Positions 33,716-44,854 of a DNA stretch of 64,000 bases are shown in pieces. Origin of the DNA: Cordylochernes scorpioides (lineage: Eukaryota; Arthropoda; Arachnida; Pseudoscorpiones; Chernetidae); assembly GCA_030710605.1 (NCBI GenBank), contig CP092875.1, positions 71,055,746-71,119,745 of the forward strand. The letters run 5' to 3'. Below the pieces are notes generated by a model that was not told where the DNA came from, searched no databases, and was given only the letters and a program-made list of their open reading frames with translations. Positions within the stretch are counted from its first letter, which is position 1. Every line of letters begins with the position of its first letter. The position numbers and the translations under genes are program-made.

Positions 33716-34381
33716 AATATATATAAATAAAACAAACAATAGAACTTAGAATTAAATATTTACATGTATTAATCATCAGAGTTTATAAATTCTATATAGA
33801 CAAAGTGGCTGATGTAAGAGAGTTAAATCATTTATATCAGAGAACAAACGATGTCTCACTTCTGTAAAATTTGAAGAGTCGTAGAAGGCTATGAAAGATA
33901 TTTAACACGCAGTGACCTTTATTAAAAACACACGAGATAACAAAATGTGAACAAATTTTCTGACTCCTTCAAAAAAAAAAAAAACAGCTTATCTATATTA
34001 AAATATATATATTTGATTTATTTATAGTGAAACATTCTTAATATCTTGATAATAAGGTGCTTAACGTTAATATACATTAGATAGAGGTTTGAAATATTAG
34101 AAAGTCACTTCAAGCATTATTTATTATTTTGATTTATTAAGAAAAGAATTTGTTATAGTGCTTAGGGTTTGAGGCTTTCTAAACCCATATATTAGTCTGC
34201 TTGATTTACATATGTGAATAAAATATTACAAATATTAAATGAATATTTTATTAATTTAAAAATAATATTAATACATTGGAAGAAAATAGAATACATGTTT
34301 TTACAAAACTATATATACAGTACTTAAGAGAATTTTTTATTAAATGAATTTAAATGTGGACGCCAAAAAGTATTAAATTTG
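33716..34381. repeat. Downstream flank of kinase K2
   Basis: Noncoding; matches 44340-44854 and 55640-56050 (for example CAGTGACCTTTATTAAAAAC, GTGCTTAACGTTAATATAC). It shows that the duplicated unit includes DNA on both sides of the kinase. Confidence 0.65.
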
Positions 34382-35339
34382 TTACAAGTTGAGAAATTTC
34401 TTTCTTCTATTACGGGCTGCTTGTACACGCTTGTTCAGCGGTGCATGTATTACGGGCTGCTTTACAAATGTTGACTTGAGGACATCTTTCATGGAGTACC
34501 TCCGTTGTGGATTTGTCTTCAGAAGCCCTCTGATCAACATGTTAGCTTTTGAACAAGATGTGAGAGGAACTTTAAATTTGTTATTAATAAAAATATGATT
34601 TATTTCTTCTAGATCATTGCAATTGAAAACTGTTTTACCTTTGAATAATTGGAATATAGTGCATCCCAACGCCCAGCAATCAATTTCAACACCGCAGAGT
34701 TGTTTCATTATTATTTCTGGAGCCATGAAGGCAGGGGTCCCCTTCTTTATGTTTTATTTTTTCATTTATTGAAGACAACCTCCGAGAACTACCGAAATCA
34801 GCCAACTTGACTACTCCATTTTTGAGTAGAATATTTTCTGGTTTGAGATCCCCATGGATGATGTGTTTTTTTGTGTGAAGATAGTGACAAGCCTTTGCAA
34901 TCTGACGTACATAATTTTGAATTGAATTTACATCTTTCTCCTTTTCTAAGCAGATATCTAAAAGAGATGAGTCACAGCGTTCCATTATGATATACTGAAA
35001 TTTTTTATCACAGAAATGTTGGAAACATTTTACTATATTAGGGTGGTCCAAAGATTTCAACATTTTGGCCTCATTTAGTGAATATTTACACTTCCATGAA
35101 GCCTTACATGCCAATGTTTCATTTGATTCTATATCACGGACTTTGAAGCAACATCCATTCCCTCCTTTTCCAAGTAGATTTCCTTTCTCAAAACTTTGTC
35201 CTGTAGTTTCATTGGTGATGATACCCTCAACTTGAGAGTACAGTGCATCAGCATCAAAGGAAGTTAGTTTCTCTGTTTTAAACACCGCAACTATCACCAT
35301 ATTCCATATATTCTGTAATAATCTAGGCATAATAAACAC
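34382..35339 (-). pseudogene. PLK-like protein kinase K2, one frameshift
   Basis: N-terminal frame 35339-34760 and C-terminal frame 34726-34382 make up a nearly complete kinase domain. Seen: lead-in SFEKGNLLGKGGNGCC, ATP lysine in LACKAS, catalytic loop HGDLKPEN (Gly where RD kinases have Arg), LADFG, then a frame change within the activation segment near 34735-34760, and in the other frame MAPEIIMKQLCGVEIDCWALGC and the C-lobe. The C-terminus is basic (RVQAARNRRKKF), unlike the hydrophobic tail of K4. A single indel separates it from being open, so it may be a young pseudogene or a sequencing error. No intron signals. Confidence 0.8.
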
Positions 35340-35590
35340 GTTTATATCCTGATTGTTAATTTCTAATTATGTGTTGTTTTTATCTGAGTGAATGTAAAAG
35401 TATTAAAAGAAGGAAACGATATTAATGTGATGCAAAATCATAGTTCATCATCCTCATTTATTTTTAATTTTTTAAATTTAATTCTGTGGCAAAAAATAAA
35501 TAAAATAGGTTAGAATATTTATTTGTTTAATAGTAAATCTATTTTTATAGATCTCATATGCATGGTTTCAACTCAGAAACCATTGACCAA
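35340..35590. repeat. Upstream flank of kinase K2
   Basis: Matches 57026-57280 and 370-620 (TGAATGTAAAAGTATTAAAAG, GGTTTCAACTCAGAAACC). The homology breaks at GAAACCATTGA near 35587 and resumes near 42688, so the DNA between is inserted. Confidence 0.6.
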
Positions 35591-35790
35591 ATTTTATTAT
35601 TATTCCGGATCCTTTTGTCACTATAGGCAAGTCGGGGAAAGGACAATTTTACAGATGACATTCCTCGAGTGAGGCCGTGGACGGGCCGGGACTAGAGAGA
35701 AAAGAGTGTGACAGCAAGCAGATGTCAAGTCGCTGATGTCGGAGGAGCCCTCTCTGGTTGGATAACGCAGGTAAGTGTCCGGAAACCATT
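35591..35790 (+). other. GC-richer insert ending in a splice-donor-like CAG/GTAAGT
   Basis: About 150 bp of mixed composition (35620-35770) unlike its AT-rich surroundings, ending GATAACGCAG-GTAAGTG, a consensus 5' splice site at 35770/35771. GGAAACCATTGAC follows it and GAAACCATTGACC precedes it, so the block is flanked by a short duplication. Could be a captured exon end or chance. Confidence 0.35.
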
Positions 35791-36066
35791 GACAATTAAA
35801 ATAATTTTATTGACATCTTGTCAATACATGCAAAAGTGCACAGTCTGCACTATTTTAAAAAGATAATTATATATATATATACATATATATATATTACTAT
35901 ATATAGTCACGACCGTCTTTCTTCATCGCCGCCTCTGTCACGGATGCGCGCGCACAGGGAGGTCACGTGCTCGCCGGCAGCCAACGGGCGCGCGCCGCCG
36001 GCAGGGGGGGGGGCATTACGTCATAGATTATAAACACAAGGTAATAAGGCCAAATAAAAAAATTGT

Positions 36067-36137
36067 ATAACGAGTTTGCAAAGTGGGAAGAGGAGCTTCT
36101 TTTTAAAAGAAAATTTCCCACTTTGCAAACTCGTTAT
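36067..36137. repeat. Inverted repeat with 23-bp arms inside the first module unit
   Basis: Arms 36067-36089 and 36115-36137 are exact reverse complements (ATAACGAGTTTGCAAAGTGG and partner) around a 25-nt loop. The other units lack it, so it is an insertion. Confidence 0.65.
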
Positions 36138-36540
36138 TAACCTTCAGTGAAGAGCAGTTCTACTTAAAAAAATAGTATGTTATAAGGCACAATTTGGATT
36201 ATAGATTATAAACACAAGGTAATAAGACCTAATCCAAATAAATAAATAGTGTGTGATAAGGCACAATTTGGATTATATTAATATATATAGTCACGACCGT
36301 CTTTCCTCATCGGCCGCCTCTGTCACGGATGCGCGCGCACAGGGAGGTCACGTGCTCGCCCACAGACAACGGGCGCGCGCCGCCGGCAGGGGGGGGGGGC
36401 ATTACGTCATAGATTATAAACACAAGGTAATAAGGCCAAATAAAAAGTAGTGTGTGATAAGGCACAATTTGGATTATAGATTATAAACACAAGGTAATAG
36501 ACCTAATCCAAATAAATAAATAGTGTGTGATAAGGCACAA

Positions 36541-37165
36541 TTTGGAATATAGATTAGAAACAGAAGGTAATAAGACCAAATCTAATGATAAGGTACAATT
36601 AGGAATATAGATTAGAAACAGAAGGTAATAAGACCAAATCTAATGATAAGGCACAATTTGGAATATAGATTAGAAACAGAAGGTAATAAGACCAAATCTA
36701 ATGATAAGGCAAAATTTGGAATATAGATTAGAAACAGAAGGTAATAAGACCAAATCTAATGATAAGGCACAATTTGGAATATAGATTAGAAACAGAAGGT
36801 AATAAGACCAAATCTAATGATAAGGTACAATTTGGAATATAGATTAGAAACAGAAAGTAATAAGACCAAATCTAATGATAAGGCACATTTTGGAATATAG
36901 ATTAGAAACAGAAAGTAATAAGACCAAATCTAATGATAAGGCACATTTTGGAATATAGATTAGAAACAGAAAGTAATAAGACCAAATCTAATGATAAGGC
37001 ACATTTTGGAATATAGATTAGAAACAGAAGGTAATAAGACCAAATCTAATGATAAGGCACAATTTTGAATATAGATTAGAAACGGAAGGTAATAAGACCA
37101 AATCTAATGATAAGGCACAATTTGGATTATAGATTAGAAGGTAATAAGACCAAATCTACTGATTA
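36541..37165 (+). repeat. 58-bp minisatellite
   Basis: About ten copies of a 58-bp monomer (GGAATATAGATTAGAAACAG, then GGTAATAAGACC and TCTAATGATAAGGC) with few differences, lying inside the AT-rich arm of the second module unit. It is an expansion of that arm. Confidence 0.85.
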
Positions 37166-37478
37166 GGTACAATTTGGAATATATATTAATATATATAGTC
37201 ACGACCGTCTTTCCTCATCAGCCGCCTCTGTCACGGATGCGCGCGCACAGGGAGGTCACGTGCTCGCCGGCAGCCAACGGGCGCGCGCCGCCGGCAGGGG
37301 GGGGGGGGCATTACGTCATAGATTATAAACACAAGAGGTAATAAGGCCAAATAAAAAAATTGTGTGTGATAAGGCACAATTTGGATTATAGATTATAAAC
37401 ACAAGGTAATAAGACCTAATCCAAATAAATAAATAGTGTGTGATAAGGCACAATTTGGATTATATTTAATACAGTTAT

Positions 37479-37920
37479 CAGCGTCATGCACAATTCTGTC
37501 ACGTTAAGTCACGTGTCAAGTTACGGTAAGTAGAATTTAAAAATTAAAAAAAGATGCCAAAACCCGGGATCGAACCAGGGACCTTTAGATATTCAGTCTA
37601 ACGCTCTCCTAACTGAGCTATTTCGGCTTATTTAACATATACACAACATATTTTAACAGCATAAAAAGTAGAATCTGGAAAAACTCTTAGTGAAAATTTC
37701 AGGTCTCTATCCCGAATATCCGTCGTGTTATTTGCAAATTTGCTCTTTCGCTCGCGCCTCTAGCGGTGAAAATGAGGGGTAATACCAGCTGACCTAATGT
37801 ACATGTAAAGTTTGGAGCGGGACGTTTCACAAGAGCTCCAATTTATAATTGTAACGAATAGTATTTGAATAAAACATTTAATCGGGTAAAAGCCGGGCGT
37901 TGCCCGGGTCATTCGGCTAG
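37479..37920 (+). mobile_element. Non-autonomous Helitron carrying tRNA-Phe
   Basis: The 3' end is clear: GGGTAAAAGCCGGGCGTTGC hairpin, TCATTCGG and CTAG at 37917-37920, then T. The 5' end is less certain; TCAGCGTCATGC at 37479 after A is the best candidate. It shares its 3' half with 15909-16132. Confidence 0.6.
37555..37627 (-). tRNA. tRNA-Phe(GAA) inside a Helitron
   Basis: 73 nt, cloverleaf intact: acceptor GCCGAAA/TTTTGGC (one G-T pair), D arm TAGCTCAGTTAGGAGAGC, anticodon stem TTAGA/TCTAA with loop CTGAATA (anticodon GAA, T33 present; position 37 is T where Phe tRNAs normally have G), T arm CCTGG-TTCGATC-CCGGG, discriminator A. An A-rich stretch to the left gives a minus-strand T-run. 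It lies antisense to the Helitron. Possibly functional, but the changed base 37 is unusual. Confidence 0.8.
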
Positions 37921-37930
37921 TATATATATA

Positions 37931-40230
37931 CTAGCCGAGTGACCCGGGCAACGCCCCGGGTTTACTCGAAGGGCCCGCAGGTGAGAAACTATAGGCATTG
38001 GTTCCTATGCCTAAAAAATTATTTAAAATGAAAAAAGAAAAAAAATACTAACAAATCAGAAAATAAAAGTGCAAACAACACATCTACACTACTTCAAGAA
38101 CATGAGAGCACATGCACTGTGTAACCATACGTGTACCATTCGTAAAGACCCTGCTTAGGATTAAAATATATCCGAAGCATAACAATACAACCAACTCATG
38201 TTTGCCTAGCAATTTCAGGAAAGAAACTATAGGCATTAGTTGAAGAGTTTAAATAAATATATTTAGAGTGAAAAAATGACACAAATCAGCAAATAAAATT
38301 GCAAAAAATGCTACTATATCGCAGATAAGACAACATATAAAAGGAATGAAAATATTTAAAGGACCTCATCAAAACTACATTTCTAGTTTTATATATACAA
38401 TATAACCTCGATAATTCGACCATGTTTTGTTGTCTTGACCTACAGCCTATCATATAACAAAGTGTAATTCAACACTATCGATAATTCGACCATTTTAAAT
38501 TTCAACAATTGTTTGTTGCTCAAATATAACTTCACTGCTAAAAAGGTATTACAGAGAAAATGGCTAAAATTGCAAATGTACAAAATGTATGTATAGAGCA
38601 GGGGAATAATAAATAAAGACCAAAATCAAATTAATTGATAATAAATAGATTATTGCCAAAAAAAAAATACAAAAAATATTTTTTCTCCTTTCTTATCTTC
38701 ACTCAATCATATTAGAGTGTCAAGCTTGTAAAGCTTGAAATTAACAACCATCACGATTGGGTGAAGTAGAATGCGTCTGCCTTTGTCATCAAGACTGGGA
38801 GCACTACTCAGTGGCAGGCCACTGACTTAGCTCCAAAAGAATGTATCCCTGGATTAGGAGCTCTTACAAGGTACTATCAGCCGGGCCAGCTGAGCCCAGG
38901 TTTTTTTAGTGAGCTTGTTACTGCTCCCCCTCCTCCTTTTTCATCCTGGCTTGGGACCGGCAAAGGCGGAGTTTTTTTTCTTTCAGGTAAGAAACTTTAG
39001 GCATTGGTGAAAAGTGTAAATATATATTCTGGAAATGAAAAAAAAGGATAAAATAAATCAGAATATAAATTTACAAACTATATTTCAGAGGAGACGATTT
39101 ATAATAGGAATTCATTTAAATAACCTCATTAAAAACTACATTTTATATATACTTGGGTTCAACTTTACATGTATGCTATCCAAAGTTCGCACACTTGAAA
39201 AAGTCACATAAAATCGTCTGTGCGTAAACACAGGCTCTTGTAGCAAAGGTTTGGCCTTGAGCCCTCTTTATAGTCATATATTTCAGACATTATACAGTGT
39301 GTTCAACTTTGGGTACTGTCAGTATATGTGCTTCAAGGACATGAGAGCACATGCGCTAGAACACCATACCTGTTCCATCGCAAAGATCCTATAGGCATTG
39401 GTGAAAGTGTAAATAAATATTTTGGAAATGAAAAAAATTGCAGATATGTCAACATATTAAAGGAATAAATTCATTTAAAAGACCTCATTAAAAACAACAA
39501 TTCTATATTTTTATATATACAATATAATCTAATTAATTCAACACACGATAATTCGACCATTTTTGGATGTCTCGACCTACGGCCTATCATATGACAAACT
39601 AATTCGACACTTTCGATAATTCAACTATTTTGGAAAATCAAATTTCAACAGTTGATATTTGTCTAAAACCCCTATTATTAACAACATATTAGACTGCAGA
39701 GTGCAAAAATGTAGAAAAGTGTATGTATATAATTGTATGCATATATTTGTATGTAAATAATTGTATGCAAATAATTGTATGTATAGATCAATGAGTAAAA
39801 TAATTTTTTTTTTTGCTTATCCCTAGTACACGTGGTACAGGTCTTGATAATCATGGTGGGTAGAGTAGGCGACTGCTTTAACTGTAAGTACACCACATGT
39901 CTAAACATGTGAAAAGCAGTTCGACTTTGCATTTACAAATGTGCCAGAGCCCCGTTTGATTACTTGCGCTTGCTGGTGGGGTTGGACTTTTGCAAGAATC
40001 GGAAGACATTGGAGCATTTTTTTTTTTTTTCAGAAAAAAGTGCCCAATGCGGGAATCGAACCCGGGTCGTAGCGGTCGAAAACCAACGGCTTAGACCATC
40101 CTTCCACCAACCCCCAGTAAAATAAGTAAGTAAAAAGAAGACCAAAAATAAGTGATAATAATTTATTGAATAACAAATAAAATAAAAAATCTTTCAGGTG
40201 AAAAATTATAGGCATTGGTAAAAAAGTAAA
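37931..40230 (-). mobile_element. Helitron-type element with internal repeats
   Basis: CTAG at 37931-37934 with hairpin GACCCGGGCAACGCCCCGGG marks a 3' end facing the preceding Helitron across 10 bp of TA. To the right, GAAACTATAGGCATTGGT-type motifs recur at 37985, 38224, 38990, 39385 and 40200, separating segments of 240-770 bp. Pogo/Tigger-like pieces (ACCTCGATAATTCGACC, ATAATTCAAC) lie at 38405-38520 and 39525-39650. No Rep/helicase frame. The 5' boundary is not identified. Confidence 0.5.
40036..40112 (-). tRNA. tRNA-like sequence, possibly Glu(TTC), degenerate
   Basis: The minus strand shows a good T arm (CGGG-TTCGATT-CCCG), a D-arm-like GGATGGTCTAAGCC and an anticodon region GTTGG-TTTTCGA-CCGCT giving anticodon TTC with mismatched lower stem. 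The acceptor stem does not pair well. A T-run follows. Probably a tRNA pseudogene within the repeat block. Confidence 0.4.
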
Positions 40231-41239
40231 CAAGAGAAATAGCAATTGGGGTTTTGTGTCTGCGGCGAGTCATATTAGCACGCCTAGCTGTTAGGGGAGT
40301 GAGTCTTCCACGGCCTTTTCGAGGCATGACAGAAGACGCTGAAAAAAAAAAGGTAAAATAAGAACCAAGCAGAGGAAAACTATAAAACTGAAAGCCAGGA
40401 CAGGCATAAAAAGAAAATTCCAAGCATGTGAGGAAACAATTGATGAAAAAAAAAGGATTCCAAAAAAATACTGCAAAAAAGAAACCAGACACAAAAAGCA
40501 ACAATTGAGTACACAAATACAGCATCAGCCTATTTATGAGAAGAAAAAAAAACGACAGACACAAAAATGGAGCTAAATTTAAATGAAAAACTATAACAGA
40601 TCAAGTAATCAAATCAGGCATTATGAAAGATACTGTAAAAAAGAAAATCAGACACAAAAATCAGACAAAAGAATAAATGAGATTTTATTCTTTAGTTCAT
40701 TTATTAAATAAGACACAAAAATGGAGCTAAATTCAAATGAAAAACTATAACAAATTAATAAAAAAAAATAAGACCTAATCCAAATGTCACCATCATCAGA
40801 CAAAAGAAAACATGAGATTTTATTCTTTAGTTCATTTATTCTTTTGTCTGATGCTGTTGCTGAAACGTCACACACTATTAAATTATTTGGATTAGGTCTT
40901 ATTAATGAGAAAAAAAAAGATGCCAAAGAGAGATGAAAAGACGCCAAAAAAGATAACCAGATACAAAAATTGTGCTAAATTCAAATGAAAAACTATAACA
41001 AACACTTATAAAAGATAATTATTATAGAATAAAAGTAATAATTCAATCTACAATTCGAAAAATAATATAACCTCAGCCTATTTATGAGAAAAAAAAACGT
41101 TGCCAAAGACATTAGGAAAGATACTGCAAATAGAAAACATACACAAAAATTGAGCTCTATTTAAATGAAAAACTATAACAAAGTACTTACAAATTATAAT
41201 CATAATCAAATGAATCAAAAATATATATTATAAATAGCG
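40231..41239. repeat. Interspersed 40-bp repeats and a hairpin
   Basis: The segment ACAAAAATGGAGCTAAATTT plus AAATGAAAAACTATAACA occurs at about 40559, 40722, 40964 and 41143. A hairpin spans 40767-40903: 19-bp perfect arms (AATAAGACCTAATCCAAAT) with a second stem CATCAGACAAAAGAA inside. The arm sequence is the same as the arm of the CACGTG modules. No protein. Confidence 0.6.
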
Positions 41240-42480
41240 AACCCGGCCACGCGTTGCTGTGGCTAAATTGTAATATGTTAAATTAACATTATACTAAACT
41301 ATTCAGTACAGTAAAGTTAATATTCACTTATAAAGATAAAAATGTTTTAGCCGATCTAAAGCCCTACGGGATTGAGAATGGAACGTTACGTTAAAATTTG
41401 AAAGTGATTTTTTATATATATCGATAATATAGCCCTTCATTGTAATCATTGATTATAATCACTGCATTAATAAATGTCAGTGAACTCGTTTATATGTATT
41501 GTTTTTTGTTTTCGAGATATTCTAATAGAACGTTCTAACATTTTCTGTTAAATATTAATATATGCACAAACACAGAATATAATCACTATGTCTTAATTTC
41601 GCTATAATTATTGTTATAAATATTATTCTAAAATAATTCGCCAGAAATCGTCCTGATAGTATACTAAACAACTTCCCAAAGTTTCATGGCAAACATCTAA
41701 AATAAAATAATACTTTTAATACTTTGCTACAATATTAAAAAGAGGGGGGCTTAGGTGTTTAAAATGTAAAATGTGCTCTAAATAGTATTACATAGAGCCT
41801 TCATAACAAACATATTTAAAATAAACCAATCAAAATATAATAATGCTGTAAAAACAGACCTTTCTACAATAATATAAAAGAAACGAAAATAAAAAAAAGA
41901 CACCCACGCTGAGCCTCGAACCTAGGTTTGTTACAAATATTATTAAAAAATTGTGTATGTTAATTTTTATTTTAAAAAGCCTACATTTTAAATAAAATAA
42001 TATTTTAAATAATTTGCTACAATAATATAAAAGAAATGAAAAAAAAAAACACCCACGCTGAGCCTCGAACCTAGGTTGCGGGGGTACGAAGCTGTGTACC
42101 TAACCTATAAGCTAAGCTTGACGTTACAAATAAGATCATGCGAGGCTATTTAAGGCCATATGTCTGCCGCGAGGGGGCGCTGATTGCGAGTGAATCTACG
42201 TTTTATCGTAAATAAAAATGCAACGAAAGGTTATTTCTAAAGAGTAATTAGCCAGAAACCATCCCGGTAGTATACTAAACATCTTCCCAAAGTTTCATCA
42301 CGATTGGTTGTAGTAATAAGACAAAAGAACGCATTTCAAAACAAACGAATTGATGATGATAAATGCAAAAAATCTACGATTATAAAATAGATTAAATTAA
42401 AAAATAAAAATAACTGTTAACATTAGGAAAATAAAAACAGGCCTATCATACGAAGAAAAAAATAACGAAAATTTTGGTAT
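41240..42480 (-). mobile_element. Helitron-like element, third 3'-end type
   Basis: Left end reads as the reverse of a GCCGGGTTCGCTA hairpin end (AGCGAACCCGGCCACGCGTTGC). Near 42240-42310, CCATCCCGGTAGTATACTAA and TTCCCAAAGTTTCAT match the interior of the Helitrons at 45877 and 57674 in reverse. A CACCCACGCTGAGCCTCGAA segment occurs twice (41902, 42050), as does the flanking AAAATAATA-rich DNA. Boundaries uncertain. Confidence 0.45.
42049..42122 (-). pseudogene. tRNA-derived sequence
   Basis: The minus strand has A-box-like TAGCTTATAGGTTAGG and B-box-like GGTTCGAGGCTC followed by a T-run, but the acceptor arms do not pair. A partial second copy (B-box part) is at 41903-41935. Confidence 0.35.
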
Positions 42481-42699
42481 ATAGATCGTTATGTGTAGTT
42501 CAGAATCTTCGGAGGAGATAGCTCAGGACTTTACAATGGAAAACTCTGTTACGGTATTATCTATATAGATATATATGCATCATACTATGTACGATGAGCA
42601 TGGCCCCTCTGCCACCGCTGAAGAGTTTGGTGGAGAATCGCCAGTGGTTCTACAGCGACACAACGCATTTTGCGATCTACGAAGAGGAAACCATTGAGA

Positions 42700-43540
42700 G
42701 TTGAGCTTTTATTTTTGAAGCGAATTTTCTTCAAATCTCAATAACGGCAGATGGAGATTTCTGGGTGTTAGCTTGTAAGCTACGAAAGGGCCTAGCCATC
42801 GTTTTGGGATCGGAGTATTCTATCCTTCACAAGGGTCAGGTTGAGGAGGTTGCCCGATGATTGGTAAGAACTTCTGCCATTTAACTACAGCGACAGCAAT
42901 GTACAAGTATATGCTAACGTAATTGTATATGCTTTGAGTCAGCCAAACATTGATTCCCTTAATGCTCCGCGGAACCGCAGCTATAGAGGGTGGGATTAGC
43001 TGCTTGTTCTGATAGAAGCTATCACATCTTTAGTATACATCAGTGATGGTTCAGCCTTCTGGACTACCTTGAAGAATTTCCTCAGGCTGGCCTTGGGGTC
43101 AATTGATTTTACAACGACGGGGGATTCAAACGATGGGGCCAAGGTAATGAAGGAGGCCTTACCTTTTTTCTTTGACATAACTGGCTTTGCTTCCTTCGCC
43201 GCAACTGAGACATATGTGATGGTGGCGTTTATGACACTTTCCGTAGGTTAGGGTCGCGACCTAGACTAACGCTTTTGAAGGCATCTTCCAGAAGGAGTCC
43301 TATTTTTTTTTGGCAAAATCGAGTAGAAGCTTTGGTAGCCATGTTTCTTTACTTGGGAGTGTTGAGGTTGGAGTCCATATGGATGGATTAGTAAGTAAAA
43401 CACGCAAAGTTGTAAAGGTTGTCCATGCTGTTGAACTTGAATGTCTGCTTGGCAGATGGGAGAGATTCACCCTTCTCACAGTAGGGACGCTTTTTGTTTG
43501 GTGGCTGGCTGCATCTGCCATGATAACTTAACTAAATATT
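42700..43540 (-). pseudogene. BEL/Pao-like retroelement remnant
   Basis: Not part of the shared kinase spacer. The minus strand, right to left, shows a Pao-type Gag cysteine region in pieces (RPYCEKGESLPSAKQTFKF, then KCHKRHHHICLSCG near 43180-43230) and farther on a stretch like the integrase-end domain DUF5641 (LVKDRILRSQNDG near 42800). The frame is broken throughout. Identification rests on short motifs, so it is tentative. Shadow frames such as 43069-43251 have no support. Confidence 0.35.
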
Positions 43541-43555
43541 CTCTTTTAGAATTTG

Positions 43556-43971
43556 AATAAAATATATAATTTACTAATTGAATTTTATCCTTTTTATAAG
43601 CCAATAATATATAATATTAATGCTTAATTAGTGAATAGGTATAAGCAAAAAAAAAAGTCATTATATTTTTCTCGAAAAAAAAGGAACAAAATTTTGTTTA
43701 TTAAAATCTATAGAATGTGACCCTTATAAAAAATGTAATAAAGCTCAGAACTCACTCTGTCTGTAATTCTTGACCCATTCTTTAAACGAGCTATGTTCTA
43801 AATTATAATATATTTCGATCATGTAGAAGAATTAAAAAAATTTAACACTTATTCAAATTTGATGACAACGCAAGTGTACAATATATTTGGATTCTAGACA
43901 GTGGGTAAGTATTCAATGTAGTGAAGAGAACTGCAGAAGTCTAGCGAGCGAGAGAGAGAAAATAAAATGAA
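43556..43971. repeat. Kinase-unit spacer between K2 and K3
   Basis: Matches 47800-47945 at its left (GTGAATAGGTAT, AAAGGAACAAAATTTT) and 49930-50150 at its right (CTCTGTCTGTAATTCTTGAC versus the equivalent before the BEL element). Noncoding. Confidence 0.6.
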
Positions 43972-43973
43972 TA

Positions 43974-44154
43974 CAGTTAAACCTGTCTATAGCGGCCCCT
44001 CTTGGGACTCATCAAAATAGAGTGCTATAGAGAGGGGGGTACTATAGACAGGTAACTTTCAATGTAAATCGCATTGTACTACGTATTTAAAATTGGGCAC
44101 TATAGAGAGGAAGGCGCTATTTAGAGGGGGAGCTATAGACAGGTTTAACTGTAT
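43974..44154. mobile_element. Pogo/Tigger-like MITE
   Basis: 181 bp, terminal inverted repeats CAGTTAAACCTGTCTATAGC, flanked by TA on both sides. The paralogous spacer at 50135-50165 lacks it. No transposase. Its end sequence ACCTGTCTATAGCGGCC recurs in the 73-bp minisatellite at 61800-64000. Confidence 0.85.
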
Positions 44155-44156
44155 TT

Positions 44157-44854
44157 AATAAACAAATATAATTTTAAAAGAGGAGAATAAAAAGTGAATT
44201 AACAGATATAATATAGATGAATAATTACTAGAACAAAAATGAAATTGTATGGTGACGGTGCTCATCATATATACCCTCATAGACAAAACTTAAGGAAGTT
44301 GTAACTTTTATCATCTACATTGGGATACAGAATATAGATATGGGAGATATTTGATACACAGTGACCTTTATTGAAAACACACGAGATAACAAAATGTTAA
44401 CAAAATTTTCTGTCTCCTTCAAAAAAAGAAAAAAAAACAGCAGGTCTATATTAAAAAAATATTTGTTTATTTATAGTGAAACATTTTTTATATCTTGATA
44501 ATAATGTGTTTAATGTTTATATACATTAGATATTTTTAAAGAATTATAAAGTCACTTCAAGAATTATTTAATATTTTGATTTATGGAGAAATATATTTTA
44601 TAGTGCTTAAGGCTTTCTGAACCCATATATTGTTCTGCTTGATTTACATATGTGAATAAAGTTCTTACAAAAATTGAATTAATATTTTTATTAATTTCAA
44701 AAAAATATTAATACATTGGAAGAAAATAAAATACATGTTTTTACAAAACTATATATGCATTACTTAAAAGATTTTTTTAATAAATGAATTTAAAAAGTTG
44801 ACGCCAAACAGTTTTAAATTTGTTACCAGTTGAGAAATTTCTTTCGTCCATTAC
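44157..44854. repeat. Downstream flank of kinase K3
   Basis: Matches 50165-50461 plus 55637-56050 and 33830-34381. It provides the empty site for the BEL insertion (GGATACAGAATATAG followed directly by ATATGGGAGATATTTG at 44330-44355). Confidence 0.65.

Larger units (their letters stand above)
35890..37478 (+). repeat. Tandem GC-rich CACGTG module units
   Basis: Three units, each starting TATATATAGTCACGACCGTC, then GCGC core, GGGAGGTCACGTGCTCGCC, GGGCGCGCGCCGCC, a G-run of 9-10, GCATTACGTCATAG, and an AT-rich arm with GATAAGGCACAATTTGG. Unit starts are near 35906, 36288 and 37194. They are the opposite orientation of the modules at 10923-11107 and 13202-13382. No genes. Confidence 0.75.

Noticed and set aside
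36541-37165. Regular 58-bp repeat, considered as a CRISPR array
   Set aside because: There are no unique spacers between repeats; it is a tandem minisatellite in eukaryotic DNA.
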